Assembly (NCBI GenBank): GCA_034359265.1
Contig: CP136891.1
Span: 78,856,501-78,920,500, forward strand
Length of the DNA: 64,000 nucleotides
Source of the DNA: Canna indica
Lineage: Eukaryota > Streptophyta > Magnoliopsida > Zingiberales > Cannaceae
Direction of reading: 5' to 3'
A program made the position numbers and the translations under genes. The notes beneath the pieces were generated by a model. That model was not told where the DNA came from and did no database searches. It worked only from the letters and a program-made list of their open reading frames with translations. Shown piece by piece: positions 34,332-46,397 of this stretch. The first letter of the stretch is position 1. Each line of letters begins with the position of its first letter.

Positions 34332-34600
34332 TAAATATCTAAAAGAAAAGAAACTTTCAGAGATCTGCATGTTATGACAAATTCAGCCTTAATATTTTAC
34401 ATCAGTAGATTTAGGGAAAAAATAGCAGATTTGAGAGTGTTGATTTTTTTTCCAGTAAATTGAAAATAATATTGAAAAATAGTTTTAACAGAGTTCAAAC
34501 TTTTTTGATCAATTTTAAACACAAGTAAAATGTCATCTGCAAAAAGCAGATGACTAATCATAAGATTATTTCTAAATTTTAAAGAATAATTACCTAAATA

Positions 34601-35780
34601 TATTCTGAACTATGCACGTTTTTTCATTTGTGACCAATTCTAAAATATTATCAAATCGTATCTCGAACTCTGACATTTGTCTCATTTACATCCTCCCGTC
34701 AATTCTCCGTCAGCAGCATCGTTATGGTGATGACGTGGCGTTCTAACGTGGATTAAAATAAATTTTTTTTATTAAAAAATTTTAAAAAACTATTTCAATT
34801 TATATTAAATGATATAAAATAATATTTTTATTTTATATTAAAGAATCACTCCAAGCCATATAAAATCTCTAATGAATTAATATTAATATAGTTCTCTGAA
34901 ATTAATTAGTCTGCAGACCAACTGTGAATCTAAGACACATTTTATATCATTAAGTAATTAAAGTTTATAAATAAATTAGATTTAAATAATTGTAAGTCAT
35001 ATATGAACATGACTTTAATTATGAATTTTGGACTGAAGTTCCTAAATATCCATATGATATATACAAAGATCGACTATTTGGATATTACGTAACAACCTTC
35101 ATAAATAAACACAAATGTGAATAATTATAAGTCATACCATGAATATAACCTTAGTTAGAAACACTGGGTCAAAATTCCTAATTAAAGTCCAAAGACGTCC
35201 TTAATTGTTATGGACTTAATTTGTTTAAAAGTCTATATTTGGATAATTTTGAAATTTGATCCAATAGAAAATTTAAAATCAACGACATTTTAAATTTTGC
35301 ACTTATAATTTTGGCAATTTGGCAAACTTAATTTATATTTTTTTTTAATTTTATCGAAAATATTTATGATTTTGATAATTTGCTCAACAATAAATGGCCA
35401 AATGCAGATAATCATAGCAAAGTAGCCAGGTGAACAAAATCACATAGAATAAAAAAACCACAGATAACTTAAAAGCTAATTAAAAATATACTATCACTAC
35501 TTGTCATTTCAGAGAACAAAATTAATTAAGGTGGAGCTATCTATCGACTGGAAATATTCGTGCTTATAAAACAGCCATATAATATATATATATATATTAT
35601 ATCTTCCATACCATATTCAATCAATATTTTTAAATTCAAACATAATGATCGATTTGATAAATTTAATAAAAAAACATTGCATAATTTGTTTAAGTTTGAG
35701 ATCTCATATTAGCTCAAATTTGTTGTCGTATATATATAGCACCCTTAATTAATTAATATTGCTACTTTTAGTTGAATGAG
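34601..35780. other. Shared spacer, no gene
   Basis: AT-rich backbone nearly identical to 46398-47430 in copy B. A GC-richer phrase with GATGACGTGGCG lies near 34730. Bases about 35565-35770 are found only in this copy. No gene is seen. Confidence 0.5.
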
Positions 35781-35988
35781 TTAATTCTTTTATTTTGATG
35801 TATTGGCGCATGTCTCAAAGGACACTGACATCATCGAGTTCTGGTTCTCCCTTCACTTGTACCAACAATCAAGATTCGTCGCCATTGGCCAAACTTGACC
35901 AGATCGTCATCAGCTCCTCAGCTTTCAACTGCCTTCTGAATCTCAAGCTCTCTGGGGGCTCACGAAGATTGTTAGATCATACTCTTTA
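35781..35988 (+). pseudogene. Plus-strand LINE fragment at the end of copy A
   Basis: Matches 47430-47632 in copy B (SGSPFTCTNNQD...KLDQIVISS), the C-terminal end of an L1 endonuclease domain. It stops at about 35988, where similarity between the two copies ends. The duplication border therefore lies within this LINE. Confidence 0.7.
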
Positions 35989-36844
35989 GGGAAAAAAATA
36001 TTTAGGGAAAAACTCTTACAGTATTCAAAATTAAACCACGTATAAAAGTAGTCAAAAGTATTCAAAATTAGGTCATGTACAAAAGTATTCAAAAATATTC
36101 AAAATTAGGTCATGTACATCTACTAGTAAAAAGTATTCAAAATTATATACAGTAACAATTGTAGTCAAATTGCTTCCAAGTAAATGAAAATAATAATTAA
36201 CACATGCTGAAAAAATTTAACACATGCATAATTTTATAGTGATAGCTATTGCAAACTAGATATCAAGCAGTGAAATATTATATTTTTCTAGAATGAAAAG
36301 AAATCTAGAATAAAAAATATATGCTGAAGTGTAGTTTTCACATGCTGAGAAGAAAGTTCAAGCTAAATCCAGAACTAAAAAGCCTCTCCAAATTCGGAAT
36401 TGTCGATCCTCTGGAAAAGCCAAACTAAAAGGAAATAAACATTTGTATTTAAATATAGAATGAAGTAGGCTTCTACTTGCAGAGGTTCCTAAATAGAATG
36501 TATTCATGAATAGTAAATGAAGTAGGCATCTACTTGCAGAGATTCATATAAAGAGAATTAATATACTTTAGAAAATTCTCATATACAGAATTCTCACTTG
36601 GTTTATATGTATATACAGACAATTTGCATTTAAAATTAATATAGTAAATGTAGATTTTATATGAATCTGAATCTCTTTAAAATTAATTTATATAAAAGTA
36701 TAAATTAATTTGCTAATGTCAGTATATAAATGTGAATTTTATAATTCATATGAAACTCTGCCGTTGGAGAATTAAAATATATTTAAAATATACATATACA
36801 GGTAATTGTCCTATCATTAGAAAATTCTCAAATTGCAGCAACAC
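35989..36844. other. Inter-copy region, no gene
   Basis: AT-rich, unique to the junction between the copies. Short direct repeats of a GTATTCAAAATTAGGTCATG-like phrase occur at 36010-36120, and a repeat with GTAGGCWTCTACTTGCAGAG lies at 36466-36545. Confidence 0.5.
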
Positions 36845-37246
36845 TAGGGGTGTAAGCGAGCCAAGCCGCTCGCGAGCTACTCGAGATCGATTCGGTAAAA
36901 ACTCGAACTCGACTCGAACTTATCGAGCTCGGGACGAGTTCGAGCTAACCTATACTCAGCTCGAGCGGCTCGCGAGCCTAATCGAGCCTTCTATATATCT
37001 TATATACCGGGTTTGATTTTTAAATTTTATGAACCCGTTACCCTCTAAAAAGAACCCGAGCTTAGTCGAGCTCGAGCTCGATCGAGCTCGCGAACGAGCT
37101 CGGCTCGTGCGGTTTGACTCGTGCGGCTTGATTTTTTTCCCGAGCCGAGCCGAGCTCGAGTGGCTTGAATGTAGCTCGAGCCGAGCTTGAGCCGATAAAC
37201 CAAAGATCGAGCCGAGCCAGCTCGGCTAGGCTCGATTACACCCCTA
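36845..37246. mobile_element. hAT-type MITE filled with GAGCTCGAGC-like motifs
   Basis: The ends TAGGGGTGTAA and TTACACCCCTA are perfect inverted repeats, flanked by AGCAACAC (36837-36844 and 37247-37254). The interior consists mainly of GAGCTCGAGCCGAGC variants. The open frames on both strands, rich in Arg, Ser and Glu, are artefacts of these repeats. Confidence 0.9.
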
Positions 37247-37790
37247 AGCAACACTTTGAGTGCCCGAACAGTGGTATCAGCCAACCCACCATTATGGGAT
37301 GAAAAAGTTCCTATGGAGAGCTTAATTTTAACCATATTATATTATCAAAAGACGAGTGTTTTCCTTCGCAAATACTTTGCTAGAAGAGCATACATTTCCT
37401 AATATTATAATTCGGAATTATTAATCCTCTAGAAAAGTCAAACTGAAAGAAAATAAATCAACCACTCAATTAATCAACCAACCAGGGTAAATCAATCCAA
37501 AATGAAATATTCAACTTGTTCTGCTTAAATATGATGAAATAATCAAGCCAAACTCCACTGTTATAATAAGAAGTTTGCACATATATCCAAAATACCCAAG
37601 CTCCTAGTGGGACTCTAGTAGGACGAAAGAAAAGTTAAAGAAAACCCACTGTTATAGTAAGAAGTTTGTACTATGTGTCACGTTCATTGTTCTAAAGGGA
37701 TAGAAGCCATCTGATGCCAATCCAAGCCAAATATTATGTGAATTTGAGGCAAATCGTGGATATAGAAGTGCAAAATCTTTCCACGCCCTA
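37247..37790. other. 3' flank of the sulfotransferase gene
   Basis: AT-rich. A GTTATARTAAGAAGTTTG phrase is repeated about 80 bases apart near 37560 and 37650. No gene is seen; it should include the 3' UTR and poly(A) region. Confidence 0.4.
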
Positions 37791-38834
37791 TCAAAAGCTC
37801 AGCCCAGAACCTTGGAACTTCTGCTCGGTGATCTTCTCCAATTGATCAACCATCTCCGGCGTCAGGTGATTCTTCCAATCCCCCACCACACCGCGTCTGA
37901 AGAAGTTGCTGCCCTTCACTGTAGCGACGTTGAAATCCACTGTGCCGATCTTGTTCACCTCTAGATTGGCCAAGTTCTCGATGGCACACAATCTTACGAT
38001 GTCTTCGATCACCCCCTCCTTCTCCTCGCCCTCTGAGAACGGGCACCCGAGGAACTCCGCCAGCCGCTTCAGCTGAGCCACGGGCTCCGACTTGAGCTCC
38101 TCATACTTCAGGAACAACACGTGTTGCGGCCTCTCCACGTGCGCCTTCCAGTAACTCAGCACATGCTCCCAATACGGTCCGTAGATGTTGAGCCCCTTGC
38201 AGAAGCAATCGAAGGCCTCCTCGAGCGGCTCAGCCTCCCTGTTCGCCTCCCTATTAAGCTTGTTAAAGAAGTGCCATGAGGATACGAAATTGTCCTTGGG
38301 GTTACGGCCTACGTACACAACTCTGCAACCGGAGTCGATGACGGACGTCGGAAGGGACTGGAAGGGTAAGTGGGTGGAGAAAAGTCGCGGATCTGGGAAC
38401 TTGCTCAGGTCCGGAACTGCTTCAATATTTCTGGTGTAGATTTCTACTTCGAGGAAAGGGAAGCACTCATGGGGATTGTGGGACTGCAGGAACTGGTGGT
38501 AATTGATCAAGTCGGAGCCGCGGTGTAAGGTGGCGAAGACAAGGGCTTTGATCCAAGTGGTGCCGGACTTAGGAAAGGTGGCGACTAGTACATCGGCAGG
38601 ACGAGCTTTGAAGTACTTTTGGGCAACCTTGGCACCTACTATGCTACCAATTGTCCCATACCAGCCACAGTTCCAATAAATTGAGTTCCCTAAAGTTCCT
38701 ATATATAAACTTGGAAGTTTTTTTACCTGTTGTATCGAGTGTTGGTAGAACTTCTGATAGCTTCCTTCTTCTTCTTCTTCTTCAATGTTTGCTTCAGAGA
38801 AAGACATGGATGAAGGAGCCAATTGGCTGGCCAT
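37791..38834 (-). CDS. Cytosolic sulfotransferase (SOT family), 347 aa, single exon
   Basis: The enzyme transfers sulfonate from PAPS to a hydroxyl group of a small molecule such as a flavonoid, brassinosteroid or other hormone; the substrate cannot be read from sequence. Key sites, counted from the ATG at 38834: 5'-phosphosulfate loop FPKSGTTW (87-94), the catalytic His in STHLPF (155), the 3'-phosphate motif YVGRNPKDNFVSSW (R177, S185), and the C-terminal RRGVVGDWKN (313-322), where the usual RKG is RRG. Length and lack of introns are typical. There is no signal peptide, which fits the cytosol. An upstream in-frame ATG at 38882 would add 16 residues but lies within about 5 bases of the TATA box, so it should not be transcribed; the paralogue keeps the inner ATG. 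It appears intact. Confidence 0.93.
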   Translation of the reverse strand: MASQLAPSSMSFSEANIEEEEEEGSYQKFYQHSIQQVKKLPSLYIGTLGNSIYWNCGWYGTIGSIVGAKVAQKYFKARPADVLVATFPKSGTTWIKALVFATLHRGSDLINYHQFLQSHNPHECFPFLEVEIYTRNIEAVPDLSKFPDPRLFSTHLPFQSLPTSVIDSGCRVVYVGRNPKDNFVSSWHFFNKLNREANREAEPLEEAFDCFCKGLNIYGPYWEHVLSYWKAHVERPQHVLFLKYEELKSEPVAQLKRLAEFLGCPFSEGEEKEGVIEDIVRLCAIENLANLEVNKIGTVDFNVATVKGSNFFRRGVVGDWKNHLTPEMVDQLEKITEQKFQGSGLSF

Positions 38835-38885
38835 TGAGAAAATGCACAAGATAGCTGTTGGTATTGGAGATCCAAAAAGCAATAG

Positions 38886-38894
38886 ATTTATATA
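38886..38894 (-). promoter_or_regulatory. TATA box of the sulfotransferase gene
   Basis: Minus-strand TATATAAAT, 52 bases before the chosen ATG. It is conserved with copy A and decides against the upstream ATG at 38882. Confidence 0.65.
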
Positions 38895-39178
38895 ATGTTA
38901 CCATGGGCAGAGCCACTCATATTACTGAAAAGACAAAAGTACCCTTTTATTTACCTTTGAAAATACCCTAAAGTTTCTCCTTTCTCAATATTTCTCCTGA
39001 TCACCGAGACTTCCTATCAGATTCTCTTTAATAATATTAAACAATACGCAAAATAATAATTTTAATAATTTTAATTCATAATGGCAAAATTAAAATATAA
39101 ATTTATATAAAATGATCATTTATAGCTATGTATAATAATTTAAGTAAGATGATTGAAGCTTTCGTGAGTGATTATGCC

Positions 39179-39699
39179 TAGGGCTGGCAATTTTATCCGC
39201 ATCCGCCAACTAAAAACCGCATCCATACTGTATCTGATCCGTATCCGCAAGTAAAAACGGATATGGATATGAATATGGATCTGAAAATTTTATATCCGCA
39301 CGGATACGGTGCGGATACGGATTTGCCTGTCTATCCGCTCCGTATCCGCACCATATCCGCGCCGCCTATCCGCCCCATATTAATTACTATTTTACCCATA
39401 TATATATAATGCATATATATAAAGGGCAAGGGTGATATTGTAATTTTATATCAAATACATTATTTTAATATTTTTAAATTAATTGATTTTTAAATTAAAT
39501 ATATTATTTTAATATTTTTAAAAATACGGATGCGGATATGGATGCGGTGCGGATATCCGTATTTGAAGCGGTGCGGATATGGATATTCATATTCATATCC
39601 GTAGCGGATACGGTGCGGATACGGATGAGCGGATATGGGTGCGGATGCGGATACGGATAATGCACTATCCGCACCGTATCCGCACCGTTGCCAGCCCTA
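39179..39699. mobile_element. hAT-type MITE filled with GCGGATACGG-like motifs
   Basis: The ends TAGGGCTGGCAA and TTGCCAGCCCTA are inverted repeats flanked by ATTATGCC (39171-39178 and 39700-39707). Copy A has the empty site near 573-582. The interior is built of GGATATGGATGCGG variants and their complements, with an AT-rich middle. Confidence 0.9.
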
Positions 39700-39707
39700 A
39701 TTATGCC

Positions 39708-41999
39708 AGATCTCTCATCCCATTATGGAGGAATCCTTCACCGAAGGGTTTTCCATTGTGACTTCCCTTGAGGAGGAGGATTTCCATTTCCATAGTAGCA
39801 GGAATAGCTATGAGGTACTGTCCGATTGTCTTCTACCCGGCCTACCATACCGTCCCGTACCGCCGATGTATACTGATCGAGAGCTAGATGGGCGCTGCCC
39901 AACCTTCCCAGTTCTAGGAAAGGTCATCATATTCATCCTGACATACAAGACAATGGATCGGGTACCCGAAGTCGAACTTTCCTAGTTATGGGAAATCTTA
40001 GCCAAAGTATGATATCAGTCAGCAAAGCACGAACGACTTGGAGTTTCCTTTTCCCTGCTATCTTAATTTCCTCAATTCATGGTTAACTTGCACCTTGTTT
40101 AAGACGCCAATTATTAATAACCTGGCACCTTTAACAATGTGGCATTTATTAATAAACCGACACCTTTAATAAGGCACCAAGTTAATAATAACTTGCCAGG
40201 TAAGTAGCATAGTTGATAATTCTAGTACGATCTCTATGGTAATTTTTTATCTTTGTTAAAAAAAAACTAATAATAATCAACCTGACATCTATGAAAAAAA
40301 TAAAATAAATAATAACTGGGCACCTTCAACAAGGCGCTAGGTTATTAATAATTGGCGCTGAGTTAAAGGTGTCAGGCTATTAATAAGGGGAAAATACCAA
40401 ATTTATATTTGAAATATTGAAAAAATTTAAATTTGTCCTTTAAATATATTATGGGTCAAAATTATCCCCATCGTTACATAATTGGACGGAAGCCAACGTG
40501 ACAAATGAAGCTCAACAACTTAAGATGTTACGATGGACAAACAAAATGACACAGGGCAACTATATATGGTCCAAAAATTAATAATAAAAATACAAATGAA
40601 TATGCTTAAACGATTATAATGATACTCGTTAAAATGATCCCAAACACAACAAAAAATAATTTAAAAATAAGCATAAAAAAATTGGCGCTTGTGGCAAGCG
40701 CGTAATTGAAATTGACGCTTGTAGCAAGCGCCAAATTGAAATCGGCGTGTGGAATTAACTGGCGTCGACTTTTTTACAAACCAGCAACATATAGACACTA
40801 GTATCAAGAAAACCGGCACCATCTTGGCGTCGACGCCAGCCCAAGCTTTGGGCTAGTTGGTGCCGATTTCAATTTTTTTTTCTATTCATAAATTCTAAAA
40901 GTAATATAAACGAAAAAAAAGAAAGACCTACATTGAAAAAAATATTTTAAGTTACTTATTAGTTATTATAAATAGAATAGAGTTTAGTCCTACTTCATTT
41001 AAAAACTTTTTTCTATTAATTTTATACTTTATAAATATATTGGTAGACTTAAAAAAAAATATCAACTAATAGCAATTATAATCTTAAAATATTATATTAT
41101 ATTATATTATATTATATATATATATATATATATAACAAAATATAAAATATTATATTATATATATATATATAACAAAATATAATATTTTATATTTTATAAA
41201 TTAATAGTATAAATACAATTAATATATTATTTTTAAAATAAAAAAATGTATTTGAATATGAGCGCCAAGTAAGTGTCAGTATTAAAATTAAATACCGATT
41301 GAAAACTGATGCCTATTATAGGTGTCAGTTTTCAAAAATCGACGCCTTTGGGCGTTAGTTTTATAGTTTTTTCTCCCTTCATTATTGGCCCTCAAATGGA
41401 CTCTTTTTGATGTGCCTGAATTCACATTAGGCCTAAAAAAAGAGTCGATTTCTCGATTAAAAAGGATCGATGTTATCTTAATTTGTTCTAGTGAAAAGTC
41501 AGTCACTTAGTCAAGGAGGAACCCCTTAAATACTCCTTAATAGTGAATAAGCTTCACTTGTCAGTTGTTACGTTGGCTTTCGTTTGCTGACGCGAACTTC
41601 CGTTAAAAAAAAGTTAAATTTGATCAAATTACGACAAGGGCAATTTTGGTTCAAAGCATATTTAAGAGATAAATTTGCACATTTTCCAATACTTAATGAG
41701 TAAATTTGACACTTTTCCTATTTAGAATGGTGAGAATTTGTCCCTAAATTTTTTAAGGTCAAAATTGCCCTTGTCTGTACATAATTGTCATGTGTCATTT
41801 TGTTTTGCCACTGTGGCATCTTATGTTGTCGAAGTTCACTTGTCACGTTGGCTTTCGTTTGTTGACGTGGTCTTCTATTAGAAAAAAAGATAAATTTGAT
41901 CTAATTATGTAACGATGAGGATAATTTTAATCCAAAACATATTTAATAGATAAATTTGAACCCTTTTTTTTTATTACTTCAGGGGAAATTAACTTGACC
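39708..41999. other. Shared spacer of copy B, no gene
   Basis: Equivalent to 583-2150 plus 10558-11188 of copy A. It contains old subterminal-type GCGCCAA repeats, AT microsatellites near 41092-41170, and the empty CACTA A site at about 41368. No gene is seen. Confidence 0.5.
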
Positions 42000-42459
42000 C
42001 TAGGAAGCATGGACACTCCGTAGGACTGTCGTGTTCGCGTGTCCGACACGCCGCAGTGTCCAACACATGAAGACACTCGTCCGACACACATATCCCATGT
42101 GTCCAAGAGTATCTTGACCAAAAATAATAATTTTGCCGTGTTCGACACAAGTATCCACGTGTTCGACACAACTGGACACAGTCTGAAAAATTTTGAACAC
42201 GGCCGAAAATGCTAATTTAGAAATTTTTTGGGAGATGTCAATAGATATTGTGCCCCATGCTTTTAAAATGGGCATAAAAATAATAAGTATTGACATAAGA
42301 CATTTTCTAGAATGTTTCATATATTTAGAAAAAAGCCTAGAAAATATTGAAAATTGGTAGTTTGACATCAATGTGTCCGGTAAAATTTTGAAGTTGGTGT
42401 GCCCCCGTGTCCATGTCGTGTCCCGTATCCGTGTCTGTTTCGGTGTCAGTGCTTCATAG
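42000..42459. mobile_element. hAT-type MITE filled with GTGTCCGACAC-like motifs (copy B)
   Basis: Same element as 11189-12098 without the nested MITE, flanked by ACTTGACC (42460-42467 on the right; one base of offset on the left at 41992-41999). Confidence 0.8.
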
Positions 42460-44385
42460 ACTTGACCCTTTGGCGGCTTGTTTAAGGCGCCAGGTTATTA
42501 ACGGCTTGTTAAAATGCTAGATGGATGTCATGCATAAAAAATAAGGGAAATAAAATGTTGATATCTCTATCATAAGGAAGTAAATAATGTATATTATTCA
42601 AAAAAGTTATTAGATTTATGTCTAACCTTCCCATATATATTGAACATAATGTGCCAAATAATTAATATGAAATTTACAGTTCTCAATTATTTTAATCTCA
42701 GGAAAAAATTCTTCGAGGCTAATTCGAATTATTATCCATTTATCATGAAATTTAAAGTAAACTGATTACTGGACAACATAAAGAGAGTAGTTCGATCAAA
42801 TGTAGCAAAAATATATTTAGCATTAAAAAATGGCAGTACTATGGCAGACCAAATTGTCCATTAAAAGAAAAATCATACTTATAAATTTTGATCTAAGTGA
42901 CCGATTTTTTTGACGAACGCATCCATTTTTTGATCTAAGGCATAAATAAGAATTTATGCACTTTTAAAAGAGTCAATTTAGGGATAAATAACAAAGAGTG
43001 GAAGAATAAGAAATTGACAATATTGGAAAATCGTGCGGCACCACTTATAGGCGTCGATTTTCCTATAATATTTGAATACTGGCACCAACTAGGCACAAAT
43101 AATCCAATAATCTATTTATTTTTTTAATAATATATTAATTATATATATTATTAATTTATAAAATATATATTTTATTTTATTTTATTATATATATAAATAA
43201 AAATTTATATTTTATTTTATTAATATAATGTTTAAAATTACTAATGATATTTTATTGGTAAATAAAACTTTTTAAGTTACCAATATAAATTTAGAAGTAA
43301 TAGAAAAAAAAATGTTACATGATGTGACACTAAAAATATTATATTTATAGTAATTAAGAATGATTTGGAAAAAAAATCAATGTAGAACTATAATTAATAT
43401 TATAAAATAATTTAAAAATAATTTATTAATAAATATAAATTAATTTTTAATAATTTTTTGGAAAAAATTGAAAACAGGCGCCATGTGCCAGCTTTTAGCC
43501 GGCACCTATCCCAGGCGCCGGAAAATTATGACCAAAATTTTAATATTTTTTTATTGTGGCAGCATTAGCCAGTGACGAATGAACGTTGCGACATAAATTT
43601 TCATCACTAATGTTTGTTTTTTTTATGATGTCTGCGATCGTAGCTTTGTCATCGTAAAATATTGGTCTTAGATTGCATCATTTCTAACCGAGTATGGATA
43701 AAGGTTCTTGACATGCCACCGAGAGTAGCTAGCTGTACGTAAATAGATACGTCGCATACCCAAATATCAGTAGATGTTCGATTCTCCCTGTGTAGCCTCT
43801 TTTTTCCCTTTTTTATAATCTTAAAAAAAATAACTTTATTCAATCATGCATTCTGCATGTATATATATATAAATAGACATAACTACAATGCAATTAGCCT
43901 TTAATTAATTAACGCATATGATGCATTAATTATATATAATATCCTTTGGACGCACATATTAGTGCTGCTCATGATTCTTAATTTTTATCTTACTAAAATA
44001 CATAGTGTAGGTATAGGTGCCTCCCCACTTGCACTTTAAATTTATCTTTTCTTATTATAATAATTTAATTTTCATCCGTCAGTCATTCTTTAAGAGAAGG
44101 TATATATATTGACAAGATTCTACTATCAGTAAATTAAATAATTAATGGCTTGGACGAATTACGTATCGCCTACTCCATTTCTTTTAATTTTTATTATTTT
44201 TAAACTCGGATTGATTCTCATTATCATTAGACAATTTCCTTGCTCGTGATTTTAATTAATAATTTCACGTGGCACGCATGCAAGTAAAATACAATGAAAG
44301 TCAGCTTTTACATGGCTTCTCGGGTAAATTTCAAAAAGACTTGTTTTGAAATGTTAGCTTTAGAGTACACCAACCATGGATTGTC
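42460..44385. other. Shared spacer of copy B, no gene
   Basis: AT-rich backbone with the empty MULE site near 43282, GGCGCC-type repeats near 43480-43520, and the empty site of the SINE/CACTA segment near 43920. No gene is seen. Confidence 0.5.
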
Positions 44386-46397
44386 TTTTTTTTTTCTTTT
44401 TTTTTTAAATAAATAAATTATTACATAGTACAAAAATAATCAGGACCAACACGATCCCTAATTATAATGTCTTGAAGATCGGATGGCTTCACTAAGGACC
44501 AGACCTAAGATACTTCATAGGTTCTATCAAAATTTGCGGTCCAATGAACTGCTTGATTACATTGTCTAAATACAAAATTGAAAAAAAATAAATCAAAATT
44601 ACAAGTCATTTGAAGGTAAAAGATATCATCAAAGATAACTTAAAGACAAAAACTTGCAGCAAATTATCCACCAAAATCTTTGAATCCGATTCTACAACAA
44701 CATATGTATAATCTTTCAACAAAACAATAAGCAAAGACTGCCACGCAGCAATAGATTCCGCATGTAGAATAGAAATAGCACTAATAGACATACATTCAGC
44801 ATTAACAACAATACCCTCATGATCTCTAATAATAATATCAATACCACTTGAATTAGAATCAAAAGAAGCATCACAATTTATCTTTAAATAACCAACTAAG
44901 GGGGTGATCCACTTACAGAGAATTGGCGGTTTAGAAATAATATTGCCCTCAGAATTAAGGTTTGAATTAATGAAGCCAAAGTATGAAATTATTTTACTCA
45001 CTAAGCAAGCAGGGGAAAACTGCCTCGCCTGATATAGCATACTATTTCTATAGAACCAAATAAACCACATTGAAACGGGAAAGCTAATCTTCTTATCGAG
45101 CAACAAATAGACTTGTCACTCAAGATAGGAAATTTGCTACCAAGAATCCAATGTGATCTATTTGGGAGAGTAATATTAAAGACAGACGGTAAGGTATTCC
45201 AAATGACAGAAGAAACATGACAAATATAGAACAAATGTTCAAGTGATTCCTCGTACATATTACAAAGAACACAAGAATTGCTAGTAGAAATATTTAAAGA
45301 ATGCAATTTGGATCTAGTAAGCAAATTAACGTCCATGAATAAGTTTCCACGAGAAGCATTTAATTTTATTCGAAATAGAAAAAAGGACCACACTGAATTC
45401 CAATCAAAGGAAGCAATTAATATATCAAAATGCGCATTGTTATGAAGAAGAAATGAGTATGCTAAGGGGCAGTAGTACCATTCCCCCTACTGCTTTCATT
45501 CCAAACCCATTTATCCTCATGGGGCGTTAACGGAACTACAATTCCAACACTGGATTCCCAGATTTCATGAGAAAATAAGCTTGTACATAAATTTTCACTC
45601 CAAGTCCGATTAACTATAAGATTAGAAAAGTATGAATATCATCAATCATCTCAGTATTAACATAAGTTAGTTTTAGACTAAATGGTAGGTCTAGAACCCA
45701 GTGGTCCTCCAAGGAGGATGACTGAGCTCCAAATCTAACCAGTTTAGTAAAATCTAAAAACAAATGTCTGAATGATTTAACGAGCAATTTTCAAGACCCA
45801 GAACAAGATAAATTTCCACCATGTTCTTCAGGAAGAGTAGTATTCTTCCAAGAAATAAGATGTACTTTTTGGTGCTCATCATTAGAGCCCCAAAAGAAAT
45901 TGGAAATTACTTTATTAATCTTATGCATGATCTTCTTAGACATCCATGAAACAGAAAGAGAATGAAGGGGTATAGAAGTCATGACAGACTTCACAAGCGT
46001 CGGTCTACCAACTTGAAAAACTTGAAAAAGGTAGTGCGATTGCCAAGAACCAAGTGTATTATTAATTTGATCAAATAAATAATCATTTGAGTTGTTGCGA
46101 GGTCTCCTATATGAAATCATAGAACCTAAATATCTAAAAGAAAAGAAACTTTCAGAGATTTGCAGGTTATGACAAATTTCAGCCTTAATATTTACATTAG
46201 TAGATTTAGGAAAAAAATAGCAGATTTGAGAGTGTTGACTTTTTTTCCAATAAATTGAAAATAATATTGAAAAATAGTTTTAACAGAGTTCAAACTTTTT
46301 TGATCAGTTTTAAACACAAGTAAAATGTCATCTGCAAAAAGCAGATGACTAATCATAAGATTATTTCTAAATTTTAAAGAATAATTACCTAAATATA
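44386..46397 (-). pseudogene. 5'-truncated L1-type LINE (copy B), minus strand
   Basis: Collinear with the copy A LINE but uninterrupted. It has FADD at 46327-46338, the zf-RVT region (45001-46120) and the RNase H-like region (44606-44900, INCDASFDSNSSGID). The poly(A) tail appears as T-rich sequence at 44386-44406. Several frame breaks separate the pieces. It was inserted before the segmental duplication. Confidence 0.85.

Larger units (their letters stand above)
31146..34600 (-). pseudogene. 5'-truncated L1-type LINE (copy A), minus strand
   Basis: The minus-strand body starts inside the reverse transcriptase just before the FADD catalytic motif (34532-34543). It continues through the zf-RVT region (32309-33415: NRLGSWQSHYLFQAGR, NKVISNFFWGS, EHLFYICHVSSFIWNT) and an RNase H-like domain (31913-32203: INCDDSFDSNSS, ESDSNILVDNLLQ). 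It ends in a T-rich tract (31146-31167) that is its poly(A) tail. A PIF/Harbinger element (33425-34331) and a hAT MITE (31286-31912) interrupt it. Frame breaks and truncation mean it is dead. Copy B has the same LINE at 44386-46397. Confidence 0.85.
1..35988 (+). repeat. Segmental duplication, copy A (inflated by nested transposons)
   Basis: This segment is collinear with 38618-47632 from the sulfotransferase 5' end, through the shared spacer and the minus-strand LINE, to the first 200 bases of a plus-strand LINE. The alignment is broken only by insertions, nearly all flanked by target-site duplications. After removing those insertions about 8.5 kb remains, matching copy B without its one private MITE. 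A further roughly 150 bases (about 35565-35770) are also present only here. Confidence 0.85.

Noticed and set aside
36732..37335. Arg/Ser/Glu-rich frames on both strands
   Set aside because: Artefact of GAGCTCGAGC repeats in the hAT MITE.
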